64,000 nt of DNA from an uncultured Fidelibacterota bacterium. Lineage in GTDB: Bacteria; Fidelibacterota; Marinisomatia; Marinisomatales; Marinisomataceae. Positions 30,757-39,846 of this stretch are shown here, one piece after another (position 1 is the stretch's first letter; each line of letters begins with the position of its first letter). The DNA lies in NCBI GenBank assembly GCA_902525615.1, contig CABZHT010000001.1, forward strand, positions 176,813-240,812. Direction: 5' to 3'. The translations under genes and the position numbers were made by a program. The notes beneath the pieces were generated by a model that did not search any database, was not told where the DNA came from, and saw only the letters and a list, made by a program, of their open reading frames with translations.

Positions 30757-32082
30757 CTAATTCCTAGAGAAATTTAGTTTTGCAATTTTAACGGAATTTT
30801 TATGAATTTTATATTTTTCACTTAATTGATAACCGGCAACCCAAATAATTTCATCTTGGTTACATACTACTAACGATTCTTTCCTCTGTAAGAACGATAA
30901 ATTTTTGTCTTTTAAGAATTTTGCAACTTTCTTATTTCCGCTCATTCCCAATGGCAAAAAACTATCATTATCTCTAACTGACCTTATAACTAAGTTGTCA
31001 GTAATCTTTGATGCGTCAATAAATTCAATCTCATTATCACTATTAAAAGTTTTAGGTGCTTTATTAAAATCCCATAAAAAAGTAAAATCTTTTCCTTTGA
31101 ATTCTTTTCCAGCTTCAACATTTATAAAAATGTCATTTTTCATATTTTTATAAATAATTAATGAATTTCTATCAATTAAAATTGTCGTATCATTTACTCT
31201 TTTTGAACTACCTGTAAGATTTTTTCTTAATAAATCTTTTATTTCTCTTACATCAGTTTTTGAAAATGAATTTTTAGTATCAATGCATTGATTTGAGATT
31301 ATTTTTAGCTGAACAAGAAAAGGAAGGTTATAAAAATCCGATTTGTTTATCTCAATATTATTATCATTTTCTCTATAGCTGTCTGAATTACAAAAATTCT
31401 GCACATTAAATGCAATTAAATCATGCACCTCATCAATTCGATCAGCAAAATTATTGAAAGGAATGTGAATATCATTTTTAATTTTTTTTAATTCAGGTAT
31501 CACATTCATCCTCAAAAAATTTCTAGTAAACGTGTTATCAGAATTTGTTGGATCATCAATATATTTAACATTATTTAAAGAAGCATAATCACTAATTTCA
31601 CTTTTTGAAATATTGTACATAGGTCTGATAATATTTTGTTTTAATTTTCTCAATCCTTGAAGTCCATCTAAACCAGAGGAATTCATAATTTTCATCAAAA
31701 TAGTTTCTACTTGATCATCCGCATGATGAGCAGTAAGAATAAAATCAGCTTTAATTTCTTTTCTAATTTCTTCTAATTTACTATATCTCATTTTTCTAAA
31801 ATTTGATTCAATATTTGAATTAACTCCTTTTAAAAAAATATTCTCAATAACTAAATCATGATTCATTTTAGCACATTGATCTTTTACTAAATGTTCCATC
31901 TTTTTAGCATCTGAGTGATAATTATGATTAACATGAGCTACAGAAAACTTATAGGATTCATGGTTTTTCTGAAAAAATTTTAAAAGAACCATTGAATCTA
32001 TACCACCAGATACTGCTAGTAAAAAATGAGGATTTTCATTTTCAATTAATGAATCAAGATTTGATATAATTTTATTTTGCAT
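30757..32082 (-). CDS. tilS: tRNA(Ile)-lysidine synthase
   Basis: LLAVSGGIDSMVLLKFF PP-loop, LTAHHADDQVETILM, DDPTNSDNTFTRNFLRMNVIPEL. Confidence 0.92.
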   Translation of the reverse strand: MQNKIISNLDSLIENENPHFLLAVSGGIDSMVLLKFFQKNHESYKFSVAHVNHNYHSDAKKMEHLVKDQCAKMNHDLVIENIFLKGVNSNIESNFRKMRYSKLEEIRKEIKADFILTAHHADDQVETILMKIMNSSGLDGLQGLRKLKQNIIRPMYNISKSEISDYASLNNVKYIDDPTNSDNTFTRNFLRMNVIPELKKIKNDIHIPFNNFADRIDEVHDLIAFNVQNFCNSDSYRENDNNIEINKSDFYNLPFLVQLKIISNQCIDTKNSFSKTDVREIKDLLRKNLTGSSKRVNDTTILIDRNSLIIYKNMKNDIFINVEAGKEFKGKDFTFLWDFNKAPKTFNSDNEIEFIDASKITDNLVIRSVRDNDSFLPLGMSGNKKVAKFLKDKNLSFLQRKESLVVCNQDEIIWVAGYQLSEKYKIHKNSVKIAKLNFSRN

Positions 32083-32704
32083 ATTTCACTAAAAATGGAT
32101 TTGTTTTTAATTCATAATCTAATGTTGTTATTTCACGATGCCCAGGGAGCAAGGTTGAATTCACATCAAATGAATTTACAAACATTTCTAATGATTTTTC
32201 CATATGAGCTGGATTTGATGTTTGAAGATCAGTTCTACCAATTGATCCCTTAAATATTAAATCTCCACAAAAGATAAGTGAGTCTATTTTAAAGCTCATA
32301 CATCCCGGAGAATGTCCAGGATTGTAATTAACATTAAATTTAAATGAACCGACAGTTAATTTTTTATCTGTCTCTTCAATCCAATGACTGACTTGTGGTT
32401 TTTCTGAATCAACATGCATATATCCCTTCATGACATCATAATGATCAAGCATGATGCTATTTCCTCTACAAATATAAAATGGTATGTTGTAATTTTTTAT
32501 ACAATCACTCGCAGAAGCAATATGATCAATATGAGCATGAGTAGCCAAAACAGCTATTGGGGATAAATTTTCAGATTTAAGATAGCCATCAATTAAATCG
32601 AATCCTAAACCAGGATCAATTATGATAGCTTCTTTATTATCATTTGATAAAATATAGATATTTTGATCAAGCAGTCTTGAAATAATCTTTTTGTAATTCA
32701 ACAT
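32072..32704 (-). CDS. MBL-fold metallo-hydrolase (glyoxalase II-like)
   Basis: ATHAHIDHIASA (HxHxDH), NPGHSPGCMSFKID, CGDLIFKGSIGRTDL, LLPGHREITT. Confidence 0.9.
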   Translation of the reverse strand: MLNYKKIISRLLDQNIYILSNDNKEAIIIDPGLGFDLIDGYLKSENLSPIAVLATHAHIDHIASASDCIKNYNIPFYICRGNSIMLDHYDVMKGYMHVDSEKPQVSHWIEETDKKLTVGSFKFNVNYNPGHSPGCMSFKIDSLIFCGDLIFKGSIGRTDLQTSNPAHMEKSLEMFVNSFDVNSTLLPGHREITTLDYELKTNPFLVKYAK

Positions 32705-33768
32705 TATACTCTGTCAAAGAAAAATCCACCCAAAGAATTAATTTTATCTTGGTAGGAATGTGGATTCAAAAATCTAACAGTTGCAGCAATACTTGAGAGT
32801 ATTGAGTTTCCATCTTGAGGAGTGAAACAAAATCCAGAAACTTCGTGATCATTTCGCACATTAATAGAATTTTCAACAATTACAGTTTGATTTAAAATTC
32901 TTCCATATAATCCTTGGTCTCTTCCAAATGAAAATACCTCATTTGTTGAATGATGCTCTGTTAATGACACTCTATCATTACTAGCAAGCAAATCAATAAC
33001 TTTTTGACTTGTAGTTGGCTCTTTAAGCTTCAAATTAAACCATACAGTATGCATATATTGAGAATTAACCTTCATTGCTGAAGAAAATAAATCAAGATCA
33101 AGGTTCATTGTTTTAAATAATCCTGCTGCATCTTCTGCATGATGAGTACCGTAAACTGGATGCCCATGATCATTTACTGTAGGAGCAGGAACAAAACTCC
33201 CTGTTTGACTTATATCATTACTTCTTCTAATACAAACAAATTTTCCATCAATCAAATTATCTGGAGAGATACTCAATGCTATTGTATTAACTAAGCATGC
33301 AATATTGTGGGTATTGCAAGAAACAACTTGTAAAAATTGATCTTCTGAATTGATAACATGGTCATTAATTCCTCGAGCATATTTTTTTCCAAAACCGTTT
33401 TCACTGCCTTGAGCTAGAAATCCTTTAACTTTATCAGCATATTTATTATAATAATCTAATTTATTTTGGTGACCAAACCCCTTAGGGGTACAATCAATTA
33501 CGACTGAACTTCTAGAAACAGCTTCATCCATTGTAAATTCAGCTTCTAAACCAATTTCTTTAAAACTTTCTAATCTATCCTCATGAACTGCAAGCCTAGC
33601 ACCTTTCGCCATTAAATTTTTAATCTTAGGAGAATCTTTTGTTAAGGGGGATTGTTTATGAAATGTAACCTCATCAATTCCCAAGTTACTTTTTTGTTCA
33701 CAAAGAATACCTATCAGTGGTTCGCCAATAGTTCCAGTTCCTACAACATGTACAATTTTTCTTTCCAT
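32704..33768 (-). CDS. Type II (archaeal-type) glyceraldehyde-3-phosphate dehydrogenase-like protein
   Basis: VHVVGTGTIGEPLI nucleotide-binding start, VVIDCTPKGFGHQNK, VVSCNTHNIACLVNTIAL putative catalytic Cys region; pattern resembles archaeal type II GAPDH rather than bacterial GapA. Confidence 0.7.
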   Translation of the reverse strand: MERKIVHVVGTGTIGEPLIGILCEQKSNLGIDEVTFHKQSPLTKDSPKIKNLMAKGARLAVHEDRLESFKEIGLEAEFTMDEAVSRSSVVIDCTPKGFGHQNKLDYYNKYADKVKGFLAQGSENGFGKKYARGINDHVINSEDQFLQVVSCNTHNIACLVNTIALSISPDNLIDGKFVCIRRSNDISQTGSFVPAPTVNDHGHPVYGTHHAEDAAGLFKTMNLDLDLFSSAMKVNSQYMHTVWFNLKLKEPTTSQKVIDLLASNDRVSLTEHHSTNEVFSFGRDQGLYGRILNQTVIVENSINVRNDHEVSGFCFTPQDGNSILSSIAATVRFLNPHSYQDKINSLGGFFFDRV

Positions 33769-33786
33769 AGTTTTAATTACCCCGAA

Positions 33787-33885
33787 TTAATTAATATATT
33801 TTTTTACGTTAATAATAAACCAAGTTAAAATAGTAATAAAAACAACAAAAAGTGCTGACAAAAAATATGATAAATAATTAAACAT
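33787..33885 (-). CDS. Small single-TM protein, CcmD-like (not in ORF track)
   Basis: Manual translation MFNYLSYFLSALFVVFITILTWFIINVKKYIN (32 aa); start overlaps the 3' end of ccmC by 8 nt, as expected for ccmD after ccmC. Confidence 0.7.
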   Translation of the reverse strand: MFNYLSYFLSALFVVFITILTWFIINVKKYIN

Positions 33886-34525
33886 ATCTATCCTCAATAT
33901 CTTTCTTTTTTAAAACTTCTACTTTTAATAATAGCATTAAAATCATCAAAGAAGTAAATGATAACAGTGAAAATAAAAATGGATTTAAAATTCCAGACGG
34001 CTGTTTATTCATTCCTAGCTGAGGATGGGACTGAATTTCAGCTGCCCAAAAATTAACTGATGCAAAAATTATTGGAATGTCTAAAAATGCAATAATTCCA
34101 ATAATGGCGCATACAAGTGCTGCTCTCTGACGATATAACCCAATATTTCTCATAATAAAATATCCTACATAAATCAGAAATAGTACTAGAGTAGTAATTA
34201 ATCTTGGTTCCCATACCCAAGGCTGACCCCAAATTGGTGTTGCCCAAATAGGTCCTGTAATTAAGACTAAAGCAGTAAAAATAGTTCCTATCTCCGCAGA
34301 CGCAAGGCCAATTCTGTCATATTTAAGATTTTTTGTATAGAGATAAAAAATTCCACTTACCATCACAATGAAATAAGCTAAAAATCCAGACCACGCTATT
34401 GGAACATGGAGATAAAATATTTTTTGCGCCCATTCTTGATTGGGAACCATTGGAGTAAAGAAAATCATCCAAACTAAATTTGAGATCATTAAGAAAATGG
34501 TAATAATAAAAAAAGTTAAGTTCAT
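33878..34525 (-). CDS. ccmC: Cytochrome c maturation heme-handling protein CcmC (CcmC/CcsA family)
   Basis: FYLHVPIAWSGFLAYF, WATPIWGQPWVWEPRLITTLVLFLIYVGYFIMR (WWD-type domain). Confidence 0.88.
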   Translation of the reverse strand: MNLTFFIITIFLMISNLVWMIFFTPMVPNQEWAQKIFYLHVPIAWSGFLAYFIVMVSGIFYLYTKNLKYDRIGLASAEIGTIFTALVLITGPIWATPIWGQPWVWEPRLITTLVLFLIYVGYFIMRNIGLYRQRAALVCAIIGIIAFLDIPIIFASVNFWAAEIQSHPQLGMNKQPSGILNPFLFSLLSFTSLMILMLLLKVEVLKKKDIEDRYV

Positions 34526-35184
34526 TATTGTTTAATTAGTCTTTCAAATAAATTTATCCCTAAAAGGATTCCAATTAAGGCAAAAGTTAATAATATCAAC
34601 CAAGATTCAATATATAAAGATGACATTTCTCCAATAATAATACCAAAAAGAATATTTGATGCATTTATAAGAATTGGAACTATTAAAGGAAAAAATATAA
34701 CTGGAAATAAAAAGCTTTTAGAAGTATTTGTATTTGTTAATAAAAAAATCAATATACCAAAAGATAATAATCCAAAGTTTGTAACGATACTTAGTAAAAT
34801 AAGATTTGATATAATTTCAAAACTCAAATCAGATAAAATCATATAGCTAAAAAATATTATAAATTGTACCCCTAAAAGAATTAAACTGAGTGATAATATT
34901 TTAGCAAAATAAATCTTTGTCAAATCAATTGAGGATGAATAAATCAGATCAAAAATATTATAATCTTTTTCTCTAGCAAAAGAATTTTCAATAAGCTTGA
35001 TTGTTGAAAGCGAGATAATAATCCAAAAGAATCCAGAAAATACTGTTGTGTCATAAATTTTTGATAAAGGAAAAGAAAAGAGCAAAAACATCAAACATGA
35101 AATTGCAAAGAAGGATATGTATAGCAAATTAAATGATGACTTTCTTTCTAAATAAAACTCATTTCTTATTAGTCTTATAATCAT
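34525..35184 (-). CDS. ccmB: Heme exporter subunit CcmB
   Basis: 219-aa six-TM protein: NEFYLERKSSFNLLYISFFAISCLMFLLFSF, between ccmA and ccmC. Confidence 0.85.
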   Translation of the reverse strand: MIIRLIRNEFYLERKSSFNLLYISFFAISCLMFLLFSFPLSKIYDTTVFSGFFWIIISLSTIKLIENSFAREKDYNIFDLIYSSSIDLTKIYFAKILSLSLILLGVQFIIFFSYMILSDLSFEIISNLILLSIVTNFGLLSFGILIFLLTNTNTSKSFLFPVIFFPLIVPILINASNILFGIIIGEMSSLYIESWLILLTFALIGILLGINLFERLIKQ

Positions 35185-35780
35185 TTGTATGCCTTAAAGT
35201 CTTCTATTGAAATTACTTTATCATAAAGTGATTCTTGATTGTCCTGATGTGTGGAATAAATGATAGACTTATTATCTGATTTAAAATTATTAAAAATATC
35301 TATAAAAATTTTAACTCCTTCTTCGTCTAAATTGCTAAATGGTTCATCAATTAGCAAATAGTCCCAATTTAGATTCATTGCTATGCAAAGCTTATTTCGT
35401 TGAATGTTCCCTCTTGATAAGAATTTTAATGGCATATCTTTGAACTGCTCAATATTGAGCATTGTAAGAGAATCATTAAAAACAATCTTATTATAATTTT
35501 GATCATGATAAGTAGAAATTACTTTTAAGTTCTCTTCAATAGTTAAGTCACCAAAAATGTTTAGCTTGTCGCTTAAGAAAAGATGACCATTATTAGAATT
35601 AAATTCTATTGATCCAGTCTCAAAGTTCATTAAGCCTGAAAGACATTTAAGAAGGGTAGTTTTTCCAGAACCATTATTTCCTACAATTGCACAAATTTCT
35701 CCTAACTTCAAAGAAAAATTCACATCATTTAATATTGGTGTATTGGAAAAAGATTTAGAAAGATTTTTTATCTGCAACAT
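35181..35780 (-). CDS. ccmA: Heme exporter ATP-binding protein CcmA
   Basis: VGNNGSGKTTLLKCLSGLMNFETGSIEF, FLSRGNIQRNKLCIAMNLNWDYLLIDEPFSNLD; short ABC ATPase within ccm cluster. Confidence 0.87.
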   Translation of the reverse strand: MLQIKNLSKSFSNTPILNDVNFSLKLGEICAIVGNNGSGKTTLLKCLSGLMNFETGSIEFNSNNGHLFLSDKLNIFGDLTIEENLKVISTYHDQNYNKIVFNDSLTMLNIEQFKDMPLKFLSRGNIQRNKLCIAMNLNWDYLLIDEPFSNLDEEGVKIFIDIFNNFKSDNKSIIYSTHQDNQESLYDKVISIEDFKAYK

Positions 35781-35869
35781 TACTTCATTTGCTTAATTAT
35801 TGGCCAAAAAACATAGAAAATTACAATCATAAGGAAGAAAAATATAAATAACTGATTAAACATTTCCAT
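35780..35869 (-). CDS. Unassigned single-TM micro-ORF between ccmF and ccmA (not in ORF track)
   Basis: Manual translation MEMFNQLFIFFFLMIVIFYVFWPIIKQMK (29 aa). ATG immediately follows the ccmF TAA; its own TAA overlaps the ccmA ATG by 1 nt (TAATG). Confidence 0.6.
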   Translation of the reverse strand: MEMFNQLFIFFFLMIVIFYVFWPIIKQMK

Positions 35870-37840
35870 TTAATTATCTCTCCTTGATGGCCAGAAAGCA
35901 AACAAGGAGCCAATTACCATTAATACTCCACCAATCCATACCCAATTTACTAAGGGGTTAATCATAATTTTAAAGTAACCGATATTCTTCTGAGCATCAT
36001 AGCCAGAAAAAATGGAATAAATATCTTTTTGAATGGTGCTATAGATATCTAACTCGCTATGGGGCTGTCTTTTTTCTGGATCTGAATTCCAATAAAAGTA
36101 GATTCTTTTTTCAGGTTTTAAATTAACAAGTAATTGATTTGTGCTACTGTCTACAACATCAATTTCACTTAAAAAAGCATAATGATTATCTCGAGCTTCA
36201 CTTTTAATACTATTTAACTTAAAAACATAATTAGAAAAATAAATTTGTTCACCCGGAGATAAGCTAAATTCTTTTTCAACCTCAAACGCTCTACCAATAA
36301 AACCAATAAATAATAACACAATTCCAATATGTACTATATAGCCTCCATTTTTATGTCTGTTGCTTAAAAACATTTTACCTATTGAGTGTAAAAAATTTGA
36401 CGCCTTCTTTTGTTTTTTATAAGACTTATAAAATTCACCTAAAATTGAGCTTAGGGTAAAAGAAACACCCATTATAGCAACAAAAACATATATTTGAAAT
36501 AAGCTTGAAAATATCATATATCCTATTCCAGATAAAAAACTTACACTTAATGGCAATTTAAATCTATTAAGTAAAACACTTTGAGAAGTATAGTTCCAAG
36601 AAAGTAATGGACCAATTCCCATTAAAAATAATAATACAAGCCCTATTGGAATATTTAATTGGTTAAAATAAGAAGCACCCACATAAATCTTATTACCATC
36701 CCATGCCTCGGACAAAATTGGAAATAAAGTTCCCCACATTATTGTGAAACACATTAGAATGAGAATTAGATTATTATACAAAAATCCACCTTCTCTTGAT
36801 GTAAAAGAATCAATTTTATCTGGAGTATCTAAATAAGATTTTCTTTTAAAGAACCAGAAAACAGTATAAAATATTAATATGGCTAAAAATGCAAAAAACA
36901 TTGGACCAAGATTTTCAGCTGTAAATGAATGGACAGATGAAATTACTCCACTTCTAGTAATAAATGTTCCAAGAATAACCAATATATAAGTTGAGGTAGC
37001 AAGTAAAAAATTCCATTTCTTTAACATTCCTCTCTTTTCTTGAATCATTGATGAATGAATAAAGGCTGTTAATGTAAGCCAAGGCATTAATGATGAATTT
37101 TCAACTGGATCCCATGCCCAATATCCTCCCCATCCTAGCTCGTTATATGCCCAATATCCTCCAAGGATGATTCCTGCAGATAAGAATGTCCACACGAATA
37201 AAGACCATCTTCTAATAGATTGAACCCATTCAAAAGAAATATCTTTTGAAATAGATGCTGCAAGCGCCATAATAAAAATAATTGCTGAACCAGTAAAACC
37301 AACATATAGAATTGGAGGATGAATCGCCATAAAGAAATTTTGTAATAATGGATTTAGACCGTTTCCATTTTGAACAATAATATCAGAAGAAACAGGTTCA
37401 AATGGATTTGCAATAAAATTTGAAAGGAGAATAAAAAAAGAAAAGATAAAAGCTAAAATTATATAAGAGTGAAATTTTAATGTTTTCAATTTTTTTAAAG
37501 TTGTAAAAGTATATGTAACTGCAAAAAGAGCAGTTATAAAAGACCAAAACAATAATGAACCAGCTTGTCCTGCCCATAGTGCGGTTACCTTATAAAAGAC
37601 AGGAGTTTCATAGCTAGTATATTGAGCTACATATTGTAAATTAAAATTGCTAATTAATAATTCATTTAATAAACAAAAAAATGCTAAAAAAATACAATAC
37701 GAAGTTGCTAGAATTGCTCTTTCAGCAACCTGTAAATATGTTTGATTATTAAATTTTTTGAATAAACCTAAAAATATAAATGAAGAAAAAATTAATCCTC
37801 CAGCCAAGCTGATTGCAATACTACCAATTTGAGAAATCAT
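35870..37840 (-). CDS. ccmF: Cytochrome c maturation heme lyase subunit CcmF
   Basis: 656 aa; WAGQAGSLLFWSF, ELGWGGYWAWDPVENSSLMPWLTLTAFIHSSMIQEKRG (WWD domain). Confidence 0.95.
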   Translation of the reverse strand: MISQIGSIAISLAGGLIFSSFIFLGLFKKFNNQTYLQVAERAILATSYCIFLAFFCLLNELLISNFNLQYVAQYTSYETPVFYKVTALWAGQAGSLLFWSFITALFAVTYTFTTLKKLKTLKFHSYIILAFIFSFFILLSNFIANPFEPVSSDIIVQNGNGLNPLLQNFFMAIHPPILYVGFTGSAIIFIMALAASISKDISFEWVQSIRRWSLFVWTFLSAGIILGGYWAYNELGWGGYWAWDPVENSSLMPWLTLTAFIHSSMIQEKRGMLKKWNFLLATSTYILVILGTFITRSGVISSVHSFTAENLGPMFFAFLAILIFYTVFWFFKRKSYLDTPDKIDSFTSREGGFLYNNLILILMCFTIMWGTLFPILSEAWDGNKIYVGASYFNQLNIPIGLVLLFLMGIGPLLSWNYTSQSVLLNRFKLPLSVSFLSGIGYMIFSSLFQIYVFVAIMGVSFTLSSILGEFYKSYKKQKKASNFLHSIGKMFLSNRHKNGGYIVHIGIVLLFIGFIGRAFEVEKEFSLSPGEQIYFSNYVFKLNSIKSEARDNHYAFLSEIDVVDSSTNQLLVNLKPEKRIYFYWNSDPEKRQPHSELDIYSTIQKDIYSIFSGYDAQKNIGYFKIMINPLVNWVWIGGVLMVIGSLFAFWPSRRDN

Positions 37841-38247
37841 TATATTTTTTCTATGTTTTTAAGATCGCCCTCATATCTGGAGGCACATTTAGTTTGCAAT
37901 TCTGTAGCTGAAATAAGGCTATTAGCGTATGAACCAGAGACTACAACCTCTGCGTCATCTTTAAAGAGGTCTGGTCTAATTCCATAATAGGTTACCTTTA
38001 CACTATCATTATTTTGATATACGAAAAAAGAAACTTCAAGTTGATCGTATTCTGAGATATCTATTGAATTTGGTTTTATGTAACCACCAACTTTTATTTT
38101 TTGAATATCATTTGATTCACTAGCTAGTTCAGAAATAGAATAATATCTCACAGTTAATGAATCATCTTTCTTAATATTCGTTAGATAAAATACCCAACCA
38201 GCAATTAAGAAAAAAATAATAAGAGTTGATGTAGTGACTTTATTCAT
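37840..38247 (-). CDS. ccmE: Cytochrome c maturation heme chaperone CcmE, CxxxY variant
   Basis: N-terminal TM, VGGYIKPNSIDI, VTYYGIRPDLFKDDAEVVVSGSY, LQTKCASRYEG. Confidence 0.9.
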   Translation of the reverse strand: MNKVTTSTLIIFFLIAGWVFYLTNIKKDDSLTVRYYSISELASESNDIQKIKVGGYIKPNSIDISEYDQLEVSFFVYQNNDSVKVTYYGIRPDLFKDDAEVVVSGSYANSLISATELQTKCASRYEGDLKNIEKI

Positions 38248-38250
38248 AAT

Positions 38251-39846
38251 TTATATCCCAAAAGATTCTTCCCATTCACCATAAACTTTTTTCATTACTT
38301 CCACGATTTCGCCGACAGTTCCGCCTTGTTCAGCTACTTCTATCAAAAAAGGAACTAAATTTAAATCTTTTTTACAAGCATCGCTTAGTTTTTTCATCTT
38401 TTCTTGCAATATTTTTTCATCTCGACTTTTTCTAAGAGTTTTTATTTTGTCTTCTTGAGTATCTTGAGCATCTCTTGAAATTTTGAGAATCTCTATATCT
38501 AACTCTTCGTCTTCCTCAACAAAATCATTTACTCCAACAATAATTCTTTCTTTAGAATCAACTGATTCTTGATAAATAGATGCAGATTCAGCTATTTTTT
38601 TTTGAAAATAACCATCCTCTATAGCTTGCACTGTTCCACCCATCTCCTGAATTTCTTCAAAGTACCTAATAGCTTGTTTTTCAAGTTTATCAGTCAATTC
38701 TTCAATATACCATGATCCTCCAAGAGGATCGGCTACATTAGGTACTCCAGTTTCAAAAGCCAGAATTTGCTGGGTTCTAAGCGCTATTTTTGCAGCTTTT
38801 TCTGAAGGCAATGCTAATGTTTCATCCAATGAATTTGTATGCAGAGAATTTGTTCCGCCTAGCACTGCAGACATTGCTTCAAAGGCTGTTCGAACAATAT
38901 TATTTTCTGGCTGTTGAGCTGTTAGTGAACATCCTGCAGTTTGAGTATGAAATTTAAGTTTTAATGAACTTTCATTTTTTGCACCATATTTATCTTTTAG
39001 TCGATTTGCCCAAATTCTACGTGCAGCTCTATACTTAGCAATTTCTTCAAAAAAGTCCATATGAGCATTAAAGAAAAAAGATAATCTATGGGCAAAATCA
39101 TCTATTTTTAGTCCTCTTTTTAAACACTCTTCAATATATGCAAATCCATTATTAAGTGTAAAAGCAAGCTCTTGTGCAGCAGTAGATCCAGCTTCTCTAA
39201 TATGATATCCACTGACGGATACAGGGTTGTATAATGGCATGTTTTCGGAACAATATTCAATAATATCTACAACAAGTTTAACTGATGGTTCAGGCGGAAA
39301 AATCCACTCTTTTTGAGCCATGTATTCTTTTAATGCATCATTTTGTAAGGTTCCTCTCAATTTACTGACATCTATTCCATTTTTCTTAGCAAGTGCTACA
39401 TAAAATGCAAAAAGAATAATTGCAGGACCATTTATTGTCTGTGATACTGAAATTTTTTCAAGGTCTATTCCATCAAAAAGAATTTCCATATCCTGTAAAG
39501 AAGCTACATTTACGCCGCAGACACCAACCTCTCCTGAAGATAACTCATGATCCGGATCATAACCCATTAAAGTTGGCATATCATAAGCTACAGATAAGCC
39601 AGTTTGACCATTTTTAAGTAAATATTTGTATCGTTCATTAGTTTTTTCTGGGGTACTGAATCCTGAAAATTGTCTCATGGTCCATAATTTTCCCCGATAC
39701 ATATTCTTATGAATACCTCTAGTATATGGGAAACTTCCTGGATCAATATTATAGTTTTTTTCATTATTGGATGATGAGTAAAAGTCCTTCAATTCATCAC
39801 CACTAATGCTTTTAAAACTACCTTTTCTTTCAACTTTTTTACTCAT
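38251..39846 (-). CDS. Methylmalonyl-CoA mutase large (catalytic) subunit
   Basis: FPYTRGIHKNMYRGKLWTMRQFSGFSTPEKTNERYKYLLKNGQTGLSVAYDMPTLMGYD, QTAGCSLTAQQPENNIVRTA; no B12-binding C-terminal domain. Confidence 0.93.
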   Translation of the reverse strand: MSKKVERKGSFKSISGDELKDFYSSSNNEKNYNIDPGSFPYTRGIHKNMYRGKLWTMRQFSGFSTPEKTNERYKYLLKNGQTGLSVAYDMPTLMGYDPDHELSSGEVGVCGVNVASLQDMEILFDGIDLEKISVSQTINGPAIILFAFYVALAKKNGIDVSKLRGTLQNDALKEYMAQKEWIFPPEPSVKLVVDIIEYCSENMPLYNPVSVSGYHIREAGSTAAQELAFTLNNGFAYIEECLKRGLKIDDFAHRLSFFFNAHMDFFEEIAKYRAARRIWANRLKDKYGAKNESSLKLKFHTQTAGCSLTAQQPENNIVRTAFEAMSAVLGGTNSLHTNSLDETLALPSEKAAKIALRTQQILAFETGVPNVADPLGGSWYIEELTDKLEKQAIRYFEEIQEMGGTVQAIEDGYFQKKIAESASIYQESVDSKERIIVGVNDFVEEDEELDIEILKISRDAQDTQEDKIKTLRKSRDEKILQEKMKKLSDACKKDLNLVPFLIEVAEQGGTVGEIVEVMKKVYGEWEESFGI

